Assembly: GCA_964439625.1 (NCBI GenBank) | Contig: CAYTPI010000021.1 | Location: forward strand, 4,211 to 68,210 | Reading direction: 5' to 3' | Length of the DNA: 64,000 nucleotides | Source of the DNA: CAYTPI01 sp964439625 | GTDB lineage: Bacteria > Chloroflexota > Anaerolineae > Aggregatilineales > UBA3940 | Part shown: positions 1 to 9,179 of the stretch, piece after piece | How the letters are laid out: each line of letters begins with the position of its first letter | How positions within the stretch are numbered: position 1 is the first letter of the stretch | Notes under the pieces: model-generated | Database searches by the model: none | What the model was told of the DNA's origin: nothing | What the model saw: the letters and a program-made list of their open reading frames with translations, nothing else | Program-made: the position numbers and the translations under genes

Positions 1-357
1 GAAAAACGGGTGGTTTTCAAGATGGTCTTCTGAAATCTCTCGGACAACCAATTCCATATCTTCGTTGTACCATTTGACATTAGCGAGATTCTCTTCACCT
101 TGATCGACGAGGGTTTCATAGGAGTGTGCTCGGGTAATCCGAAGCCACTCATTCAGTAACAGGTTAGCAAATTCGACGCAGACTTCCTGACTGATGCTTT
201 CGTCAGAGGAGGAAAAAGTGCGGACATACAGTTTATAACTAGGGACAGCCCGCCCACCAATAAATAAAATGATCGCAATAACAGCAAATAGCGCAAGCGC
301 GATCAACACAAGCAGTTCAAAATTGACAAAACGCGTTTGCCAGATCAGGTGCAACAT
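1..357 (-). CDS. Membrane-anchored hypothetical protein, partial
   Basis: An open frame of 119 codons runs from an ATG at 357 to the left edge of the window without a stop, so the C-terminus is missing. The product starts MLHLIWQTRF and has one clear hydrophobic segment at about residues 13-34, followed by a polar, acidic region rich in Glu, Asn and Ser. It would be an inner-membrane-anchored protein with an extracytoplasmic C-terminal domain. It lies 86 bp downstream of the glycoside-hydrolase array on the same strand and may be co-transcribed with it. I do not recognise the family. Confidence 0.55.
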   Translation of the reverse strand, partial: MLHLIWQTRFVNFELLVLIALALFAVIAIILFIGGRAVPSYKLYVRTFSSSDESISQEVCVEFANLLLNEWLRITRAHSYETLVDQGEENLANVKWYNEDMELVVREISEDHLENHPFF

Positions 358-443
358 ACGCAGATCGATCCTCGCAGACTTCTTAAACTAGTTTCTAATT
401 CTAAAAGCTGATTGTTAAATCTGCGTGATGAAACTGCCTAGCA

Positions 444-1720
444 TCATGGGTCTGTTGTTACCGTAAGCCCCCGCCATTCCGTTTCGGGGTGGTCTGCATA
501 AAAACGCGCATGCCATTCTGGCACGCGTTGGGCAAACAAATCTGAGAGTGCGAAGTAAGCTGGGCGTAATTCTGGCTCAGGAAAGCTCGGCTCCGTAATG
601 GCCCACCAATATTGCTCCATATCGGGAGTCCAAGCTGGGTCTGCCATATAGATCGTCGTCATAATACCGACCCATGGATACCAATGTTCAGCTGCATATT
701 CATACGCTTCACGCAGATAGCGCGCCTTTTGCTGCTCTGAGACGGCAAACCAGGCATAGTCTGGGTTCACTGGGTCAGATGTCCAGCCCATCTCCATAAT
801 GGCGATCTGTGTTTCAGCATCACCATACTCAACCATAATTCGACGGATATCTTCAACATGGCGGAAGGTGTTAAAGCGATACCCCCCGTAACGACTTGGG
901 TTGGCGACAGCGGCTTCAGGTGGTAGGCCGGGTGGCGCAGCAAATCCGGGCGCATTGACCCCCAACATATGAAAATACTCTGCCGCACCAGCTTCATACA
1001 TGCCGCGCAAGAATTCATCATCAGGCATTGCAAGCGGTAGCCCTGTGCCAGTTGGGGCCAACGNNNNNNNNNNAACGGCGCTGAAATCACTAGCGCGTCT
1101 GGGTCACCGACTTTGATACCGCGCCAGCAGCTTTCTAAGAGACGGGTATAGGCAGCCGGGTCTGGCGGTTGATTGCCCCATTCCCTTGATAGATTTGGCT
1201 CGTTCCATACTTGGTAAGCAAACACCTGCCCCTGCAAGCGGCTTGAAAGGAAGAAACAAAAGTCCTCGAACTCGCCATAATCAGATGGCGGCGTATTTTC
1301 GACCGGGTCGCCCTCGAACTCCGGGTACGTCCAGAAAGGTGGGCGGTCTATACGGACAATCAACCCAAGCTTGTGCTCATAGGCCTCAGCGACGATACGG
1401 TCTGGGCGGAAGAAATCACGTTCGCCGTCGGCATGGCTCTCAATCTCACGCCAAGGAAAATCCTGTTTGACGAAGGTAAAGCCCGCTTCTTGGATCAGAT
1501 CGAGGTCGCGCTGGGCGTACTCAGCATCCCACCAGAGCTTGCCATAGACAGCCGGGCTGGGCGATGGTACCCGCGGGATAACTTCATCAGGTGCAAACTC
1601 AGCCGGGTCAGGCGGTGGATACGACGGCTGTGCATCTTGCACCATGAGGACGGTGATCACAGCCAGTGTTATTAGCAGGGCCGCAGTTGGGACAATTGCG
1701 TGCTTCGTCGGTGGTTTCAT
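444..1720 (-). CDS. Membrane-anchored clan-A glycoside hydrolase-like protein (short form), split by an assembly gap
   Basis: Last member of the paralogous array. A signal-anchor (about residues 8-26, ending in LAVITVLMVQ) precedes a single (beta/alpha)8 clan-A barrel of the GH5/GH39 type. The presumed acid/base is in VWNEPNL (E174 with this start) and the presumed nucleophile in IMEMGW (E305). The frame is broken only by the 10-N gap at 1064-1073. Joining the flanks on their shared 4-bp end (aacg) gives VISAPLAPTG, which matches VISGAPAPTG-type strings in the paralogues, and one reading frame of about 420 aa. I prefer the ATG at 1720 because an ATG at 1762 lies inside the hairpin at 1756-1788. 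Substrate unknown. Confidence 0.75.
1064..1073. other. Assembly gap (10 N), probably of zero or negative true length
   Basis: Ten Ns interrupt the gene at 444-1720. The four bases before the gap (1060-1063, aacg) equal the four after it (1074-1077, aacg). Collapsing gap plus duplicate removes 14 bases and restores one frame through a motif conserved in the paralogues, so no sequence seems to be missing. Confidence 0.8.
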
Positions 1721-1755
1721 AGGGTCAATCTTTGACGGTAAACAACATCGGGCAT

Positions 1756-1788
1756 CGAGCACCCCTCCCAGATTGGAAGAGGTGCTCG
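1756..1788 (-). terminator. GC-rich hairpin between two array genes
   Basis: cgagcacccctccc at 1756-1769 pairs with ggaagaggtgctcg at 1775-1788 (14 positions, including G-U pairs, 5-nt loop). Read on the minus strand it follows the stop of the 1833-3203 gene by about 45 nt and precedes the next gene's ATG (1720) by about 35 nt. The T-tract after it is weak, so it may be an imperfect terminator or an mRNA-processing or attenuation hairpin within the array. Confidence 0.5.
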
Positions 1789-1832
1789 AGAAAGTTCAAA
1801 ATAAGGCGAATGTGCGTAGCGTATGACGCTGT

Positions 1833-3203
1833 CTACGGCGGCTTAGGCATATCTCGCACAGCTTCGAAGGCCGGACGCGGTGCCCCTGTCGGGTCTGTGA
1901 TGCTGAACAAAGTGGTATCGTCTTGCGTGTTGCCCCCAGCTTTTGGTGAATAATCCAAATTGAAGAGGAAGGCCAGTTTCACAAAGCCCCACTCATGCAT
2001 AATCTGATAGGCATCAACGATGTTCTCAGCTTGCTCTTCCAAGGTATTGTCCAAGGCAAACTCGAAACCTTCGACTGGGTCGCCAGCCATGCCTTCAACG
2101 GACGACCAGCCGAATTCCGTCACGCACTGCGGGGTATCCTCACCAGCCGCCACAACCAAACTATTGTAGCTGGTCAGTGTGGAATAGAACGACCAACTTG
2201 GGTGGGTGGCATTGTCGAACGGCCCACGGAAGATTGCGGTTGGGTCGTTGTAGCCTTCGTCAAAGGCAATGTCAGGCGGCACGTTGTACCCGTTGGCATG
2301 TGAACCGACACAGTCAGTGTAGTTGAGCATACCTGCATCGATCATCTCCTGCATAAAGACAATATCATCACGCACTTGGGCGTTATTGACGCCCGTCGGG
2401 GCCAGGGCGCCACTGATGATGATCACGTTGGGGTCCACGGCACGAACTGCATCATGTGTGGCACGCAACAGTTCAACATACGATTCAGCAGTAATACCGC
2501 CGGGCGCATACCATTCCCGCTCGATGTTCTGCTCGTTCCAAACTTCAATCGCATGGATTTGACCTGGGAAGCGACGCACCATCTCTGCGACGTAATTAGC
2601 ATAGTCGTTTGGGTCATCCGGTGGGCCTTCAAGGTCTTCACCAGTGACGGAACGGGCCCAATCTGGCGCAGCTAATATACTGACCATCACCTTGATATCG
2701 CGCTCGGAGGCCGCATCAAAGATGGTCTCTAATGCATCCCAGTTTGGCTGCCCCTGCACAGGTTCAAGGTCTTTCCAGCGAATCTGCTGCTTGACCCATG
2801 TTAGACCAAGCTGTTCGACCTGATCAAGGGTGACATCGGTGTTCATCTCCAACCGTACCTGAATACCGTAGCCGAAACTGTCATCCTGGTTCGGTGGAAT
2901 GGTTGGCACAGCAGTGCTTTCCGGCACAGTTGGCCCAGCGATGGCATCGCCTGTGTCATCTGCTACGGGGATCGGCGTCGGTTGATCAGTATCGGTATCC
3001 TGAGCACTGGCAACCGGCTGCTGGCGATCATTACCCGCAATCGCCCAGATGATTCCCAGAAAGACACAGCCGCCGATCAAGACAACGATGCCGATCCAAA
3101 TAACTGCCAGAGTACGAACTGTTTTTGGCGAAATCTTTGATGACTTTCGTTTTTTCTTACGAGGGCGCGATGGCACGCCCGGCGGTGCGGGTTGTTGAAC
3201 CAT
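1833..3203 (-). CDS. Membrane-anchored clan-A glycoside hydrolase-like protein (short form)
   Basis: 456 aa. A basic cytoplasmic N-terminus (RKKKRKSSK, residues 15-23) leads into one TM helix (about 32-56) and a short Thr/Pro/Asp linker, so the C-terminal domain faces outside. The catalytic-type barrel spans about 110-456. WNEQNIEREW holds the likely acid/base (E224) and VTEFGW the likely nucleophile (E363), as expected for retaining clan-A enzymes of the GH5/GH39 type. VIISGALAPTG is the strand motif shared with all four paralogues. It lacks the ZU5-like and GH18-like modules of the long members. It lies 20 bp downstream of the preceding array gene, which suggests one transcript. Substrate cannot be told from sequence. 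Confidence 0.75.
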   Translation of the reverse strand: MVQQPAPPGVPSRPRKKKRKSSKISPKTVRTLAVIWIGIVVLIGGCVFLGIIWAIAGNDRQQPVASAQDTDTDQPTPIPVADDTGDAIAGPTVPESTAVPTIPPNQDDSFGYGIQVRLEMNTDVTLDQVEQLGLTWVKQQIRWKDLEPVQGQPNWDALETIFDAASERDIKVMVSILAAPDWARSVTGEDLEGPPDDPNDYANYVAEMVRRFPGQIHAIEVWNEQNIEREWYAPGGITAESYVELLRATHDAVRAVDPNVIIISGALAPTGVNNAQVRDDIVFMQEMIDAGMLNYTDCVGSHANGYNVPPDIAFDEGYNDPTAIFRGPFDNATHPSWSFYSTLTSYNSLVVAAGEDTPQCVTEFGWSSVEGMAGDPVEGFEFALDNTLEEQAENIVDAYQIMHEWGFVKLAFLFNLDYSPKAGGNTQDDTTLFSITDPTGAPRPAFEAVRDMPKPP

Positions 3204-3223
3204 TTGTTTGTTCCTCCGTTACG

Positions 3224-6200
3224 TTAGCTGCCAAGCGTTGCACAGGCTGGACATGAGCCATCCGGTCTGATAATCGAGAAGCCCGCTTGTGGGTCTGTTG
3301 ATGTCCACGTCGTAAAGCCGACATTAAAGACAATCATCATGCGGACGTACCCCAAACTTTGTGACACATCCTTCGCTTCGCCAAGCCACTGAGCGTGTTG
3401 GTCAACCGTTGTGTTGGCTGCCCATGCGAAGTTATCTGGCAGTGAACCATACCCTTCCGGTGACAAATAGCCTAATTCAGTAATACAGATTGGTAAAGCG
3501 CCACCCATGGCGTTGTAGTACTGTTCCACAGTCGGCAGGAAGTACCAACTGTAGTGGTCACCCTCTGGGCGCCCAGAACGCTGCGACGGTGAGGTTGTCC
3601 CGGAGTTATGGTGAACGCCCAAGCAGTTAGCATAATTTGCAGCGCCGGCTGCTGCCATCCCTCGGACGTAGGGTACGTCATCACAACCTTGGGAACCACA
3701 GCCGCCACCAAAGGCACCCGTCGGTGCCAATGCGCCGATAATCACCATGGTATTAGGGCTGGTTGACTTAATCGCATTGAAGGCTGGAGCCAGCATATCA
3801 TTGACGTAGCTATCCGGGTTAATCTGCCCGGCAGGCCACTCGAAAGCGATGTTCATCTCATTCCAGACTTCGATTGCATCCGGATTGTAGCTAGCCACTT
3901 GGCGCAAAAACTCTGTGTAACCAGCAAAGTCAATTGAGTCCGGGTACGGCTCTCCTGGGATGCTGAGCAACACTTTGTACCCAGCCGCCTGCCCAGCACC
4001 CACAAAGACACCTGCCAAGGCCGGGTCTGCGCCGGGGCCGTACTTAAGCTGGAACTTGACCCAGCGCATCCCAGCTTGGTTCATCTCTGAGGTATAACCA
4101 ATCTGATTGGGCAACTGCCCGCCTAGTTCAAAACCACCACCATCGCCACCAGCGACGCCCGCAGGAGCTGCGGGTGGTGCGGGGGCAGGTGTAGGTTCAT
4201 CAGCAGGCTCATCGTTTGATTGGGGTTGTGGCTGCTGATTGGCGGGAGCTGGTGCTGGCGTTGGTTCGTCAACTTCAGCAACCGTCTGCCCCTCTGCCCC
4301 AACAACCACACTGACGCCATCACCAACAGGTTGCCCAGCAACACTTCCAGAAACGCGATATTCGCCGTCTTCGCCCGGCTGCCAGTTGAAGGGAATATCA
4401 ATCGGTGAGGTACCACTGGCGGCCTCAGTATCCCCAGCGCGGATGCTCCATACCAGTTCCAGCATTGTCGGCAGCGACGACTCACTATCGACCTTAAACT
4501 CGTTGACCGCGGTGGTAACGCCTTCTGCTGTGCCCTCATCGACAAGATCAAGCACAGCGACGCCACCTACGTTAAAGTCCGAGACAAGGTCAAGCCGTAA
4601 GCGCACCGTATTGGCAGATATCAGCCAGATACTACTGCCATCGACTTCAGCGCGGTAGGCCCCTGTGCTCTCATCTGCACTGATGGAAGCGTCATCACCA
4701 CCCAGTTGAAAAGCCAGATTATCGCCTGCGTTGACATCACCTTCACTGACCAACTCAATATCGCCCAGTTGGTTGACGGCTTCACCTAGGTCAATTGTTT
4801 CATAGCTACTAGCCTGCCCGCGCACGCTCAGAGCACCAACGGCTACAGTCAATCGTTGGCGTGGCACCTGACCCACCGCAAAGGTGAGCAAGTCTTCAAT
4901 CGGCCCATCGAAGGCATACAATTCAGGATCATTGCCGGGGTTAAGCACAACAAGGTCAACGGTCTGACCAATCGCGGCCCAATCATAGCCGCCAGTAGAC
5001 CAACCGTCATTTGTGCTGACGGGTTGGGGCAAGATCACCGCAGCGATTTTATCCTGCGACGCCATCTGTGCTGTCAGTTCATCAAGGAACAAGGTAAACA
5101 TTTCCTGATTTTCTGGTGACACCGCCGAATAGTCCAGCGTGACGCCACCATAGTTGCCGAGCACAGCGAGGTTCACGAGGTCGGTCGCATGGCGGTTGCG
5201 CTCTGCCTCACTATTAAAAATGCGGCTAAGCGTCTCGGCATTGGTCGCTGAAATGATTGGCAACACCATGTAACCTGCATTGACTTCCCACCCGTCAACA
5301 AGTTGACCGTCAATTGCGCCGTCATCTCGTAGATTCAAACCGGTCGGCATCACAATGTTGAGCAGTGCCGCCTCGTTATCGGTGATGTCGTGGTCGCTGG
5401 CGATCACGGTGGCGATCATCGGTGTAACGCTGCGGGACTCAAACAGGGCAATGTTCATCTTGGCAGAGGTGGTACGGAAGACACCTGCTTCCTGGTCTAC
5501 CTCACCGGGGACAAATTCCCATGCCTCAGCGTCATCATTCCAAGCGTAGGCGTCTAATTGACGTGGGTCTTCAACTGGGGGCAGGGCAATCTCTGTGACG
5601 ATCTCACTATCTTCATCTGCCCGGATGTCATAGACAGGGCTGCGGAGTTCAAGGAAAGAAGGGAGAGCAGCCGCCGCACCAGAGAAGCGCGAGCCAGCCC
5701 GATCCGAGAGTAAATTATCAGCCGAAATGGTTTTTGAACACACAGAGGCAGGTGCTTCACCCATAAGCGTGACTGTTGAGCCATCGTCATATGTGGCGAC
5801 CGGGTTATTGGCGTTGATCCGTGGGCACCCGGCAATGCGCTGGGCAAGGTTCGCTGGCGGCAGGAACAACAAGAAGCCCGCCAAAATTATCACGCCAATG
5901 AATCCAAGGACACCACACCCCACGGCGAGTAGGCGTAGGTCAAAGAGACCTTCCTCTTCTTCCTCGTCCTCGTAGTATTCGTCAGCCTCGAAGCCTTCTT
6001 CCATTGCGAGGGGCGGGTCGCCGGGTTCTACGAAGTCGTCATCTTCCGACTCAATCACCGGTGGGCGACCAACCGTCAACGGCTGCACCTCGCCCTCTGC
6101 CTCAAGGCGTTGGTTGGGCATAGTCATGCCACCGTCAAACTCACCCGTTGCCGGGCGGCGCACCGTCTCCTGAGGGTCGCTTCCCTCAGGTTGAACCGGC

Positions 6201-6232
6201 TTATTAGGTAGTGTTTGTCCAAAATCATCCAT
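3224..6232 (-). CDS. Multidomain membrane-anchored protein: ZU5-like, degenerate GH18-like and clan-A glycoside hydrolase domains
   Basis: 1002 aa. Residues 1-100 are a cytoplasmic tail ending in an Asp/Glu/Tyr-rich stretch; TM about 101-124. Then follow a beta-sandwich resembling ZU5 (LRSPVYDIRADEDSE, with a W-containing turn), a GH18-like barrel (about 300-580), an Ig-like module, a Pro/Ala/Gln linker (about 650-700) and a C-terminal clan-A barrel (about 705-1002). The GH18 active-site strand reads GVTLDYSAV: an Asp is kept (D367) but the usual DxxDxDxE catalytic set is not, so this domain is probably non-catalytic. The C-terminal barrel keeps WNEMN (E792) and ITELGYLS (E919). Cysteines in GGGCGSQGCDD suggest an extracytoplasmic disulfide. 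It starts 27 bp after the upstream paralogue. Confidence 0.75.
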   Translation of the reverse strand: MDDFGQTLPNKPVQPEGSDPQETVRRPATGEFDGGMTMPNQRLEAEGEVQPLTVGRPPVIESEDDDFVEPGDPPLAMEEGFEADEYYEDEEEEEGLFDLRLLAVGCGVLGFIGVIILAGFLLFLPPANLAQRIAGCPRINANNPVATYDDGSTVTLMGEAPASVCSKTISADNLLSDRAGSRFSGAAAALPSFLELRSPVYDIRADEDSEIVTEIALPPVEDPRQLDAYAWNDDAEAWEFVPGEVDQEAGVFRTTSAKMNIALFESRSVTPMIATVIASDHDITDNEAALLNIVMPTGLNLRDDGAIDGQLVDGWEVNAGYMVLPIISATNAETLSRIFNSEAERNRHATDLVNLAVLGNYGGVTLDYSAVSPENQEMFTLFLDELTAQMASQDKIAAVILPQPVSTNDGWSTGGYDWAAIGQTVDLVVLNPGNDPELYAFDGPIEDLLTFAVGQVPRQRLTVAVGALSVRGQASSYETIDLGEAVNQLGDIELVSEGDVNAGDNLAFQLGGDDASISADESTGAYRAEVDGSSIWLISANTVRLRLDLVSDFNVGGVAVLDLVDEGTAEGVTTAVNEFKVDSESSLPTMLELVWSIRAGDTEAASGTSPIDIPFNWQPGEDGEYRVSGSVAGQPVGDGVSVVVGAEGQTVAEVDEPTPAPAPANQQPQPQSNDEPADEPTPAPAPPAAPAGVAGGDGGGFELGGQLPNQIGYTSEMNQAGMRWVKFQLKYGPGADPALAGVFVGAGQAAGYKVLLSIPGEPYPDSIDFAGYTEFLRQVASYNPDAIEVWNEMNIAFEWPAGQINPDSYVNDMLAPAFNAIKSTSPNTMVIIGALAPTGAFGGGCGSQGCDDVPYVRGMAAAGAANYANCLGVHHNSGTTSPSQRSGRPEGDHYSWYFLPTVEQYYNAMGGALPICITELGYLSPEGYGSLPDNFAWAANTTVDQHAQWLGEAKDVSQSLGYVRMMIVFNVGFTTWTSTDPQAGFSIIRPDGSCPACATLGS

Positions 6233-6259
6233 ATAGTTGTATTCTTACCAATTCACTCG

Positions 6260-9052
6260 TTAGCGCATCACATTACCAAGGCTGCTGCACGCAGGGCAGC
6301 GCCCATCGGGGCGCACAATTGCGTAACCGGCCATAGGGTCATCACCCCAGAACCAGAAGTCAACATTCCAAACAATCATCATTCTGACTTGACCATTTTC
6401 TCGGCTCAAACGGGCAGCTTCTGCCAACCACTGCGCCTGCTCAGAGACTGAAATATCGCTGGCCCAACTAAAACGAGCAGGCACAGCGCCATATCCCTCA
6501 CCGCTGAGGTAGCCAAGCTCGGTAAAGCATACCGGGCGACCGAAGGTTCCGCTATATAACTGAACCATACTGCTGTAATACCAGCTATAGTGTTGGTAGC
6601 CGGGGTCTGCCGGGTGCCCAGATGAGGCCGTGGGGCTGGTTGCGCCGGAGTTAAAGTGGACGCCAACACAATCCATGTAGTTAGCTCCACCGGCTCGCGC
6701 CATCTGTTCGATATATACCCAGTCATCACAGCCGGTACCCTGAAGCGAACAGCCGCCATCTTCAAAGAAGGCCCCTGTCGGAGCAGGTGCTCCGGAAATC
6801 ACCATGATATTCGGGTTAATCGTCTTGATCGCGTTGTAGGCTGGGGCCAACATATCTCTGACGTAAACCCCACCGTCGATCTGGCCCGCGGGCCATTCGA
6901 ATTCGATATTTTGCTCATTCCAGATTTCAATCGCATCCGGGCCGTAGTAAGCCACGCCTTCAACAAATTCGAGATAGTCCTCATAGTTGACTGAGGCAGG
7001 GTATTTACTCTGGCTGACGATGCTCAACAATACCTTGAAGCCTTGCTGACGCCCCTGTTGGATCAGGCCATAGGCAACATCCGGGCTTTGATCTTCACCC
7101 CACGCCAGTTGGAACTTAACCCACTCCATGCCGGCCTCTTTCATGTAACCGGGGTTTTCAATGACATGATTGACCTGCCCCCCTAGTTCAAAGTTACCAT
7201 ATACCGAAGGTTGAACCACAGGTGGCGGCACATCCGCAAGGTTAATTGACTCACCGGGGATAATAGCAGCGGCATTGGCGCGCTCGGATGTAATCTCCAG
7301 TTCAGGGTCGCCACTGACGACCGCTTCAACCGCAGACGCAACACCGACTGTCTCACCACCGACGAGGATCGCTTCGGCCCCAAGGCCCATCCCGCCTTCA
7401 CCGGCTAAATCTGCACTGACGATGTAATCACCTTCATCTGCTGGTGTCCATTCTAATTGCGCGTTGAGGCCGCTTTCACGTTCGAGCAAGACGGTGCCAC
7501 CAGCCGTTTCAATCTGCCACTGCACCTTTAGCTCTTCCGACAAGGTCGAGGGCTGAGCACGCTTGAACTCCTCAACTGCCCTCACCATACTGTTACGGTT
7601 ACTACTATGAAACAGATCATCGACCATGATCCCAGCGACATTATACGAAGCAAGCCAATCCAAACGTTGGCGCAATGTGTTTCCTGTGACGATCCAAACA
7701 GTGTGCAGCCCATCACCGGCAAAGGCCTCATAGCGGTAGGCACCACTGGCAGGGTCTTGCTCAAGGTTGGTCACCTCGCTACTGAGTTCAAACACCAACG
7801 GCTGGCCCGGTTCAATGGCTTCATTAGGGGCGAACTGCCCTGGCAGCAGTTGCACATTCCCCAATGGGCGCAGTGCGTATTCATAGCTGACAGGGTTGAT
7901 CTGACCTTCCCAGTCATCAACACTAAGCGCCGTCGTTGAGACGTAGAATTTGACCCGGCTAACGCGACGCAAAGCCCAATCCATAAAGGCAGCGTTAAGG
8001 CCGTCAGCCGTGTAATCACCAGGGGTACCCGGTGCGTCCGCCACAATGATATCCGCAGCAAGGCCAATTGCGCCCCAGTCATAGGCTGGGGCGCCCCACT
8101 GACCAGCGACATAATCAGGTATGCCCAGCTTGACGGCGAGCACCTTATCCGCTTCGGTGAAGGCTGCTGTAGCAGCTTGGATTATGTCTAACACAAGGTC
8201 AGCATCTTGAAGCGGCTCATTAGACACATCCAACATGAGGCCGGTATAGCCACTTTCAACGGCAAAATCAACGAGACTCTCGACAGCTGAATCAACATCG
8301 GCCTCCGTTAAATCAGGGCTGAGCGCCACCACTGGAAATACCAACGTTGATAGGTTTTCAAAGCGGGTGGCATCGAAGCTCTGTGTATCAAGGTCACCCC
8401 CCGGTTGAAGCACAAGGCCCGGAGCAAAGAAGACGTTCATCAACGAGGCTTGATCGACTGGGAGCGGCGGGCTGTTGACAGTCAACGTGGTGCCTAACAA
8501 GGCCGCTACAGGCGTAGGCTGAAATAAAGCGACTGGGCCATCTAGCCCTGCGGTGACTATCGTATTGGGGGCATCGCCCTCCACAGCCGGGGCAAAGACC
8601 CATGCGCCAGCCTCAACATTCCACCAGTAGAGGTCTGCTTGTACAGAGTCATCCGCTGGTACCTTAAATTGATAAGCCGTTTGGGCGATACTACTCTCAT
8701 AGAAGGAACTGATCGGCACGAGGTAAGTTGGCAGCGCTTCTAAAGCAACAAGCCATTGATCCCCAGCCTCGACTGCTTCATCTAATGTCAGCGCTTGAAC
8801 CTCTGCCTGCTGACCATCTGGTACCAGCATTGTGACAGTGTCGTCCACGACCTGTGGCTCGCGCAAGGTGACTTCTGCAGGCTCATTTCCAGCCTCACCA
8901 CCATTACGAAGCAGTAAAACACCCACAATAATCAGCACACCCAGCAGCAGGCTGCCCCCAACCCCAATCGCTAAAATACGACGGTCAACCTGCTTCAGTA
9001 TGTCCAGGAAATCAGAGCCTGAGCTATCATCAGGCATTTGTTCAAAACTCAT
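6260..9052 (-). CDS. Multidomain membrane-anchored protein: ZU5-like, degenerate GH18-like and clan-A glycoside hydrolase domains
   Basis: 930 aa. Short acidic cytoplasmic tail, TM about 26-48, ZU5-like sandwich (YWWNVEAGAWVFAP), GH18-like barrel, Ig-like module (GEDGEY-type strand represented by ADEGDYIVSADL), short linker, and C-terminal clan-A barrel (about 625-930). The barrel keeps IWNEQN (E713) and FTELGYLS (E845). The GH18-type strand reads GLMLDVSNEPL: the first Asp survives, but the Glu is out of register with a canonical DxxDxDxE motif, so activity is doubtful. GGCSLQGTGCDD parallels the Cys pair in its neighbours. Clear paralogue of the genes on both sides; divergence is high, so the duplications are old. 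The 127-bp gap upstream is the longest between the long members. Confidence 0.75.
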   Translation of the reverse strand: MSFEQMPDDSSGSDFLDILKQVDRRILAIGVGGSLLLGVLIIVGVLLLRNGGEAGNEPAEVTLREPQVVDDTVTMLVPDGQQAEVQALTLDEAVEAGDQWLVALEALPTYLVPISSFYESSIAQTAYQFKVPADDSVQADLYWWNVEAGAWVFAPAVEGDAPNTIVTAGLDGPVALFQPTPVAALLGTTLTVNSPPLPVDQASLMNVFFAPGLVLQPGGDLDTQSFDATRFENLSTLVFPVVALSPDLTEADVDSAVESLVDFAVESGYTGLMLDVSNEPLQDADLVLDIIQAATAAFTEADKVLAVKLGIPDYVAGQWGAPAYDWGAIGLAADIIVADAPGTPGDYTADGLNAAFMDWALRRVSRVKFYVSTTALSVDDWEGQINPVSYEYALRPLGNVQLLPGQFAPNEAIEPGQPLVFELSSEVTNLEQDPASGAYRYEAFAGDGLHTVWIVTGNTLRQRLDWLASYNVAGIMVDDLFHSSNRNSMVRAVEEFKRAQPSTLSEELKVQWQIETAGGTVLLERESGLNAQLEWTPADEGDYIVSADLAGEGGMGLGAEAILVGGETVGVASAVEAVVSGDPELEITSERANAAAIIPGESINLADVPPPVVQPSVYGNFELGGQVNHVIENPGYMKEAGMEWVKFQLAWGEDQSPDVAYGLIQQGRQQGFKVLLSIVSQSKYPASVNYEDYLEFVEGVAYYGPDAIEIWNEQNIEFEWPAGQIDGGVYVRDMLAPAYNAIKTINPNIMVISGAPAPTGAFFEDGGCSLQGTGCDDWVYIEQMARAGGANYMDCVGVHFNSGATSPTASSGHPADPGYQHYSWYYSSMVQLYSGTFGRPVCFTELGYLSGEGYGAVPARFSWASDISVSEQAQWLAEAARLSRENGQVRMMIVWNVDFWFWGDDPMAGYAIVRPDGRCPACSSLGNVMR

Positions 9053-9179
9053 ATCACTTCAATCAGACAGGTTACCAACAAATTGGTCACTCATTGTGCG
9101 TAAACAAACTGACTTGTGCAATGATCCATAGATGTTACACAGATCAGTAGGTTGTGCCTTAGTCGTGCATCCAGCTAAT

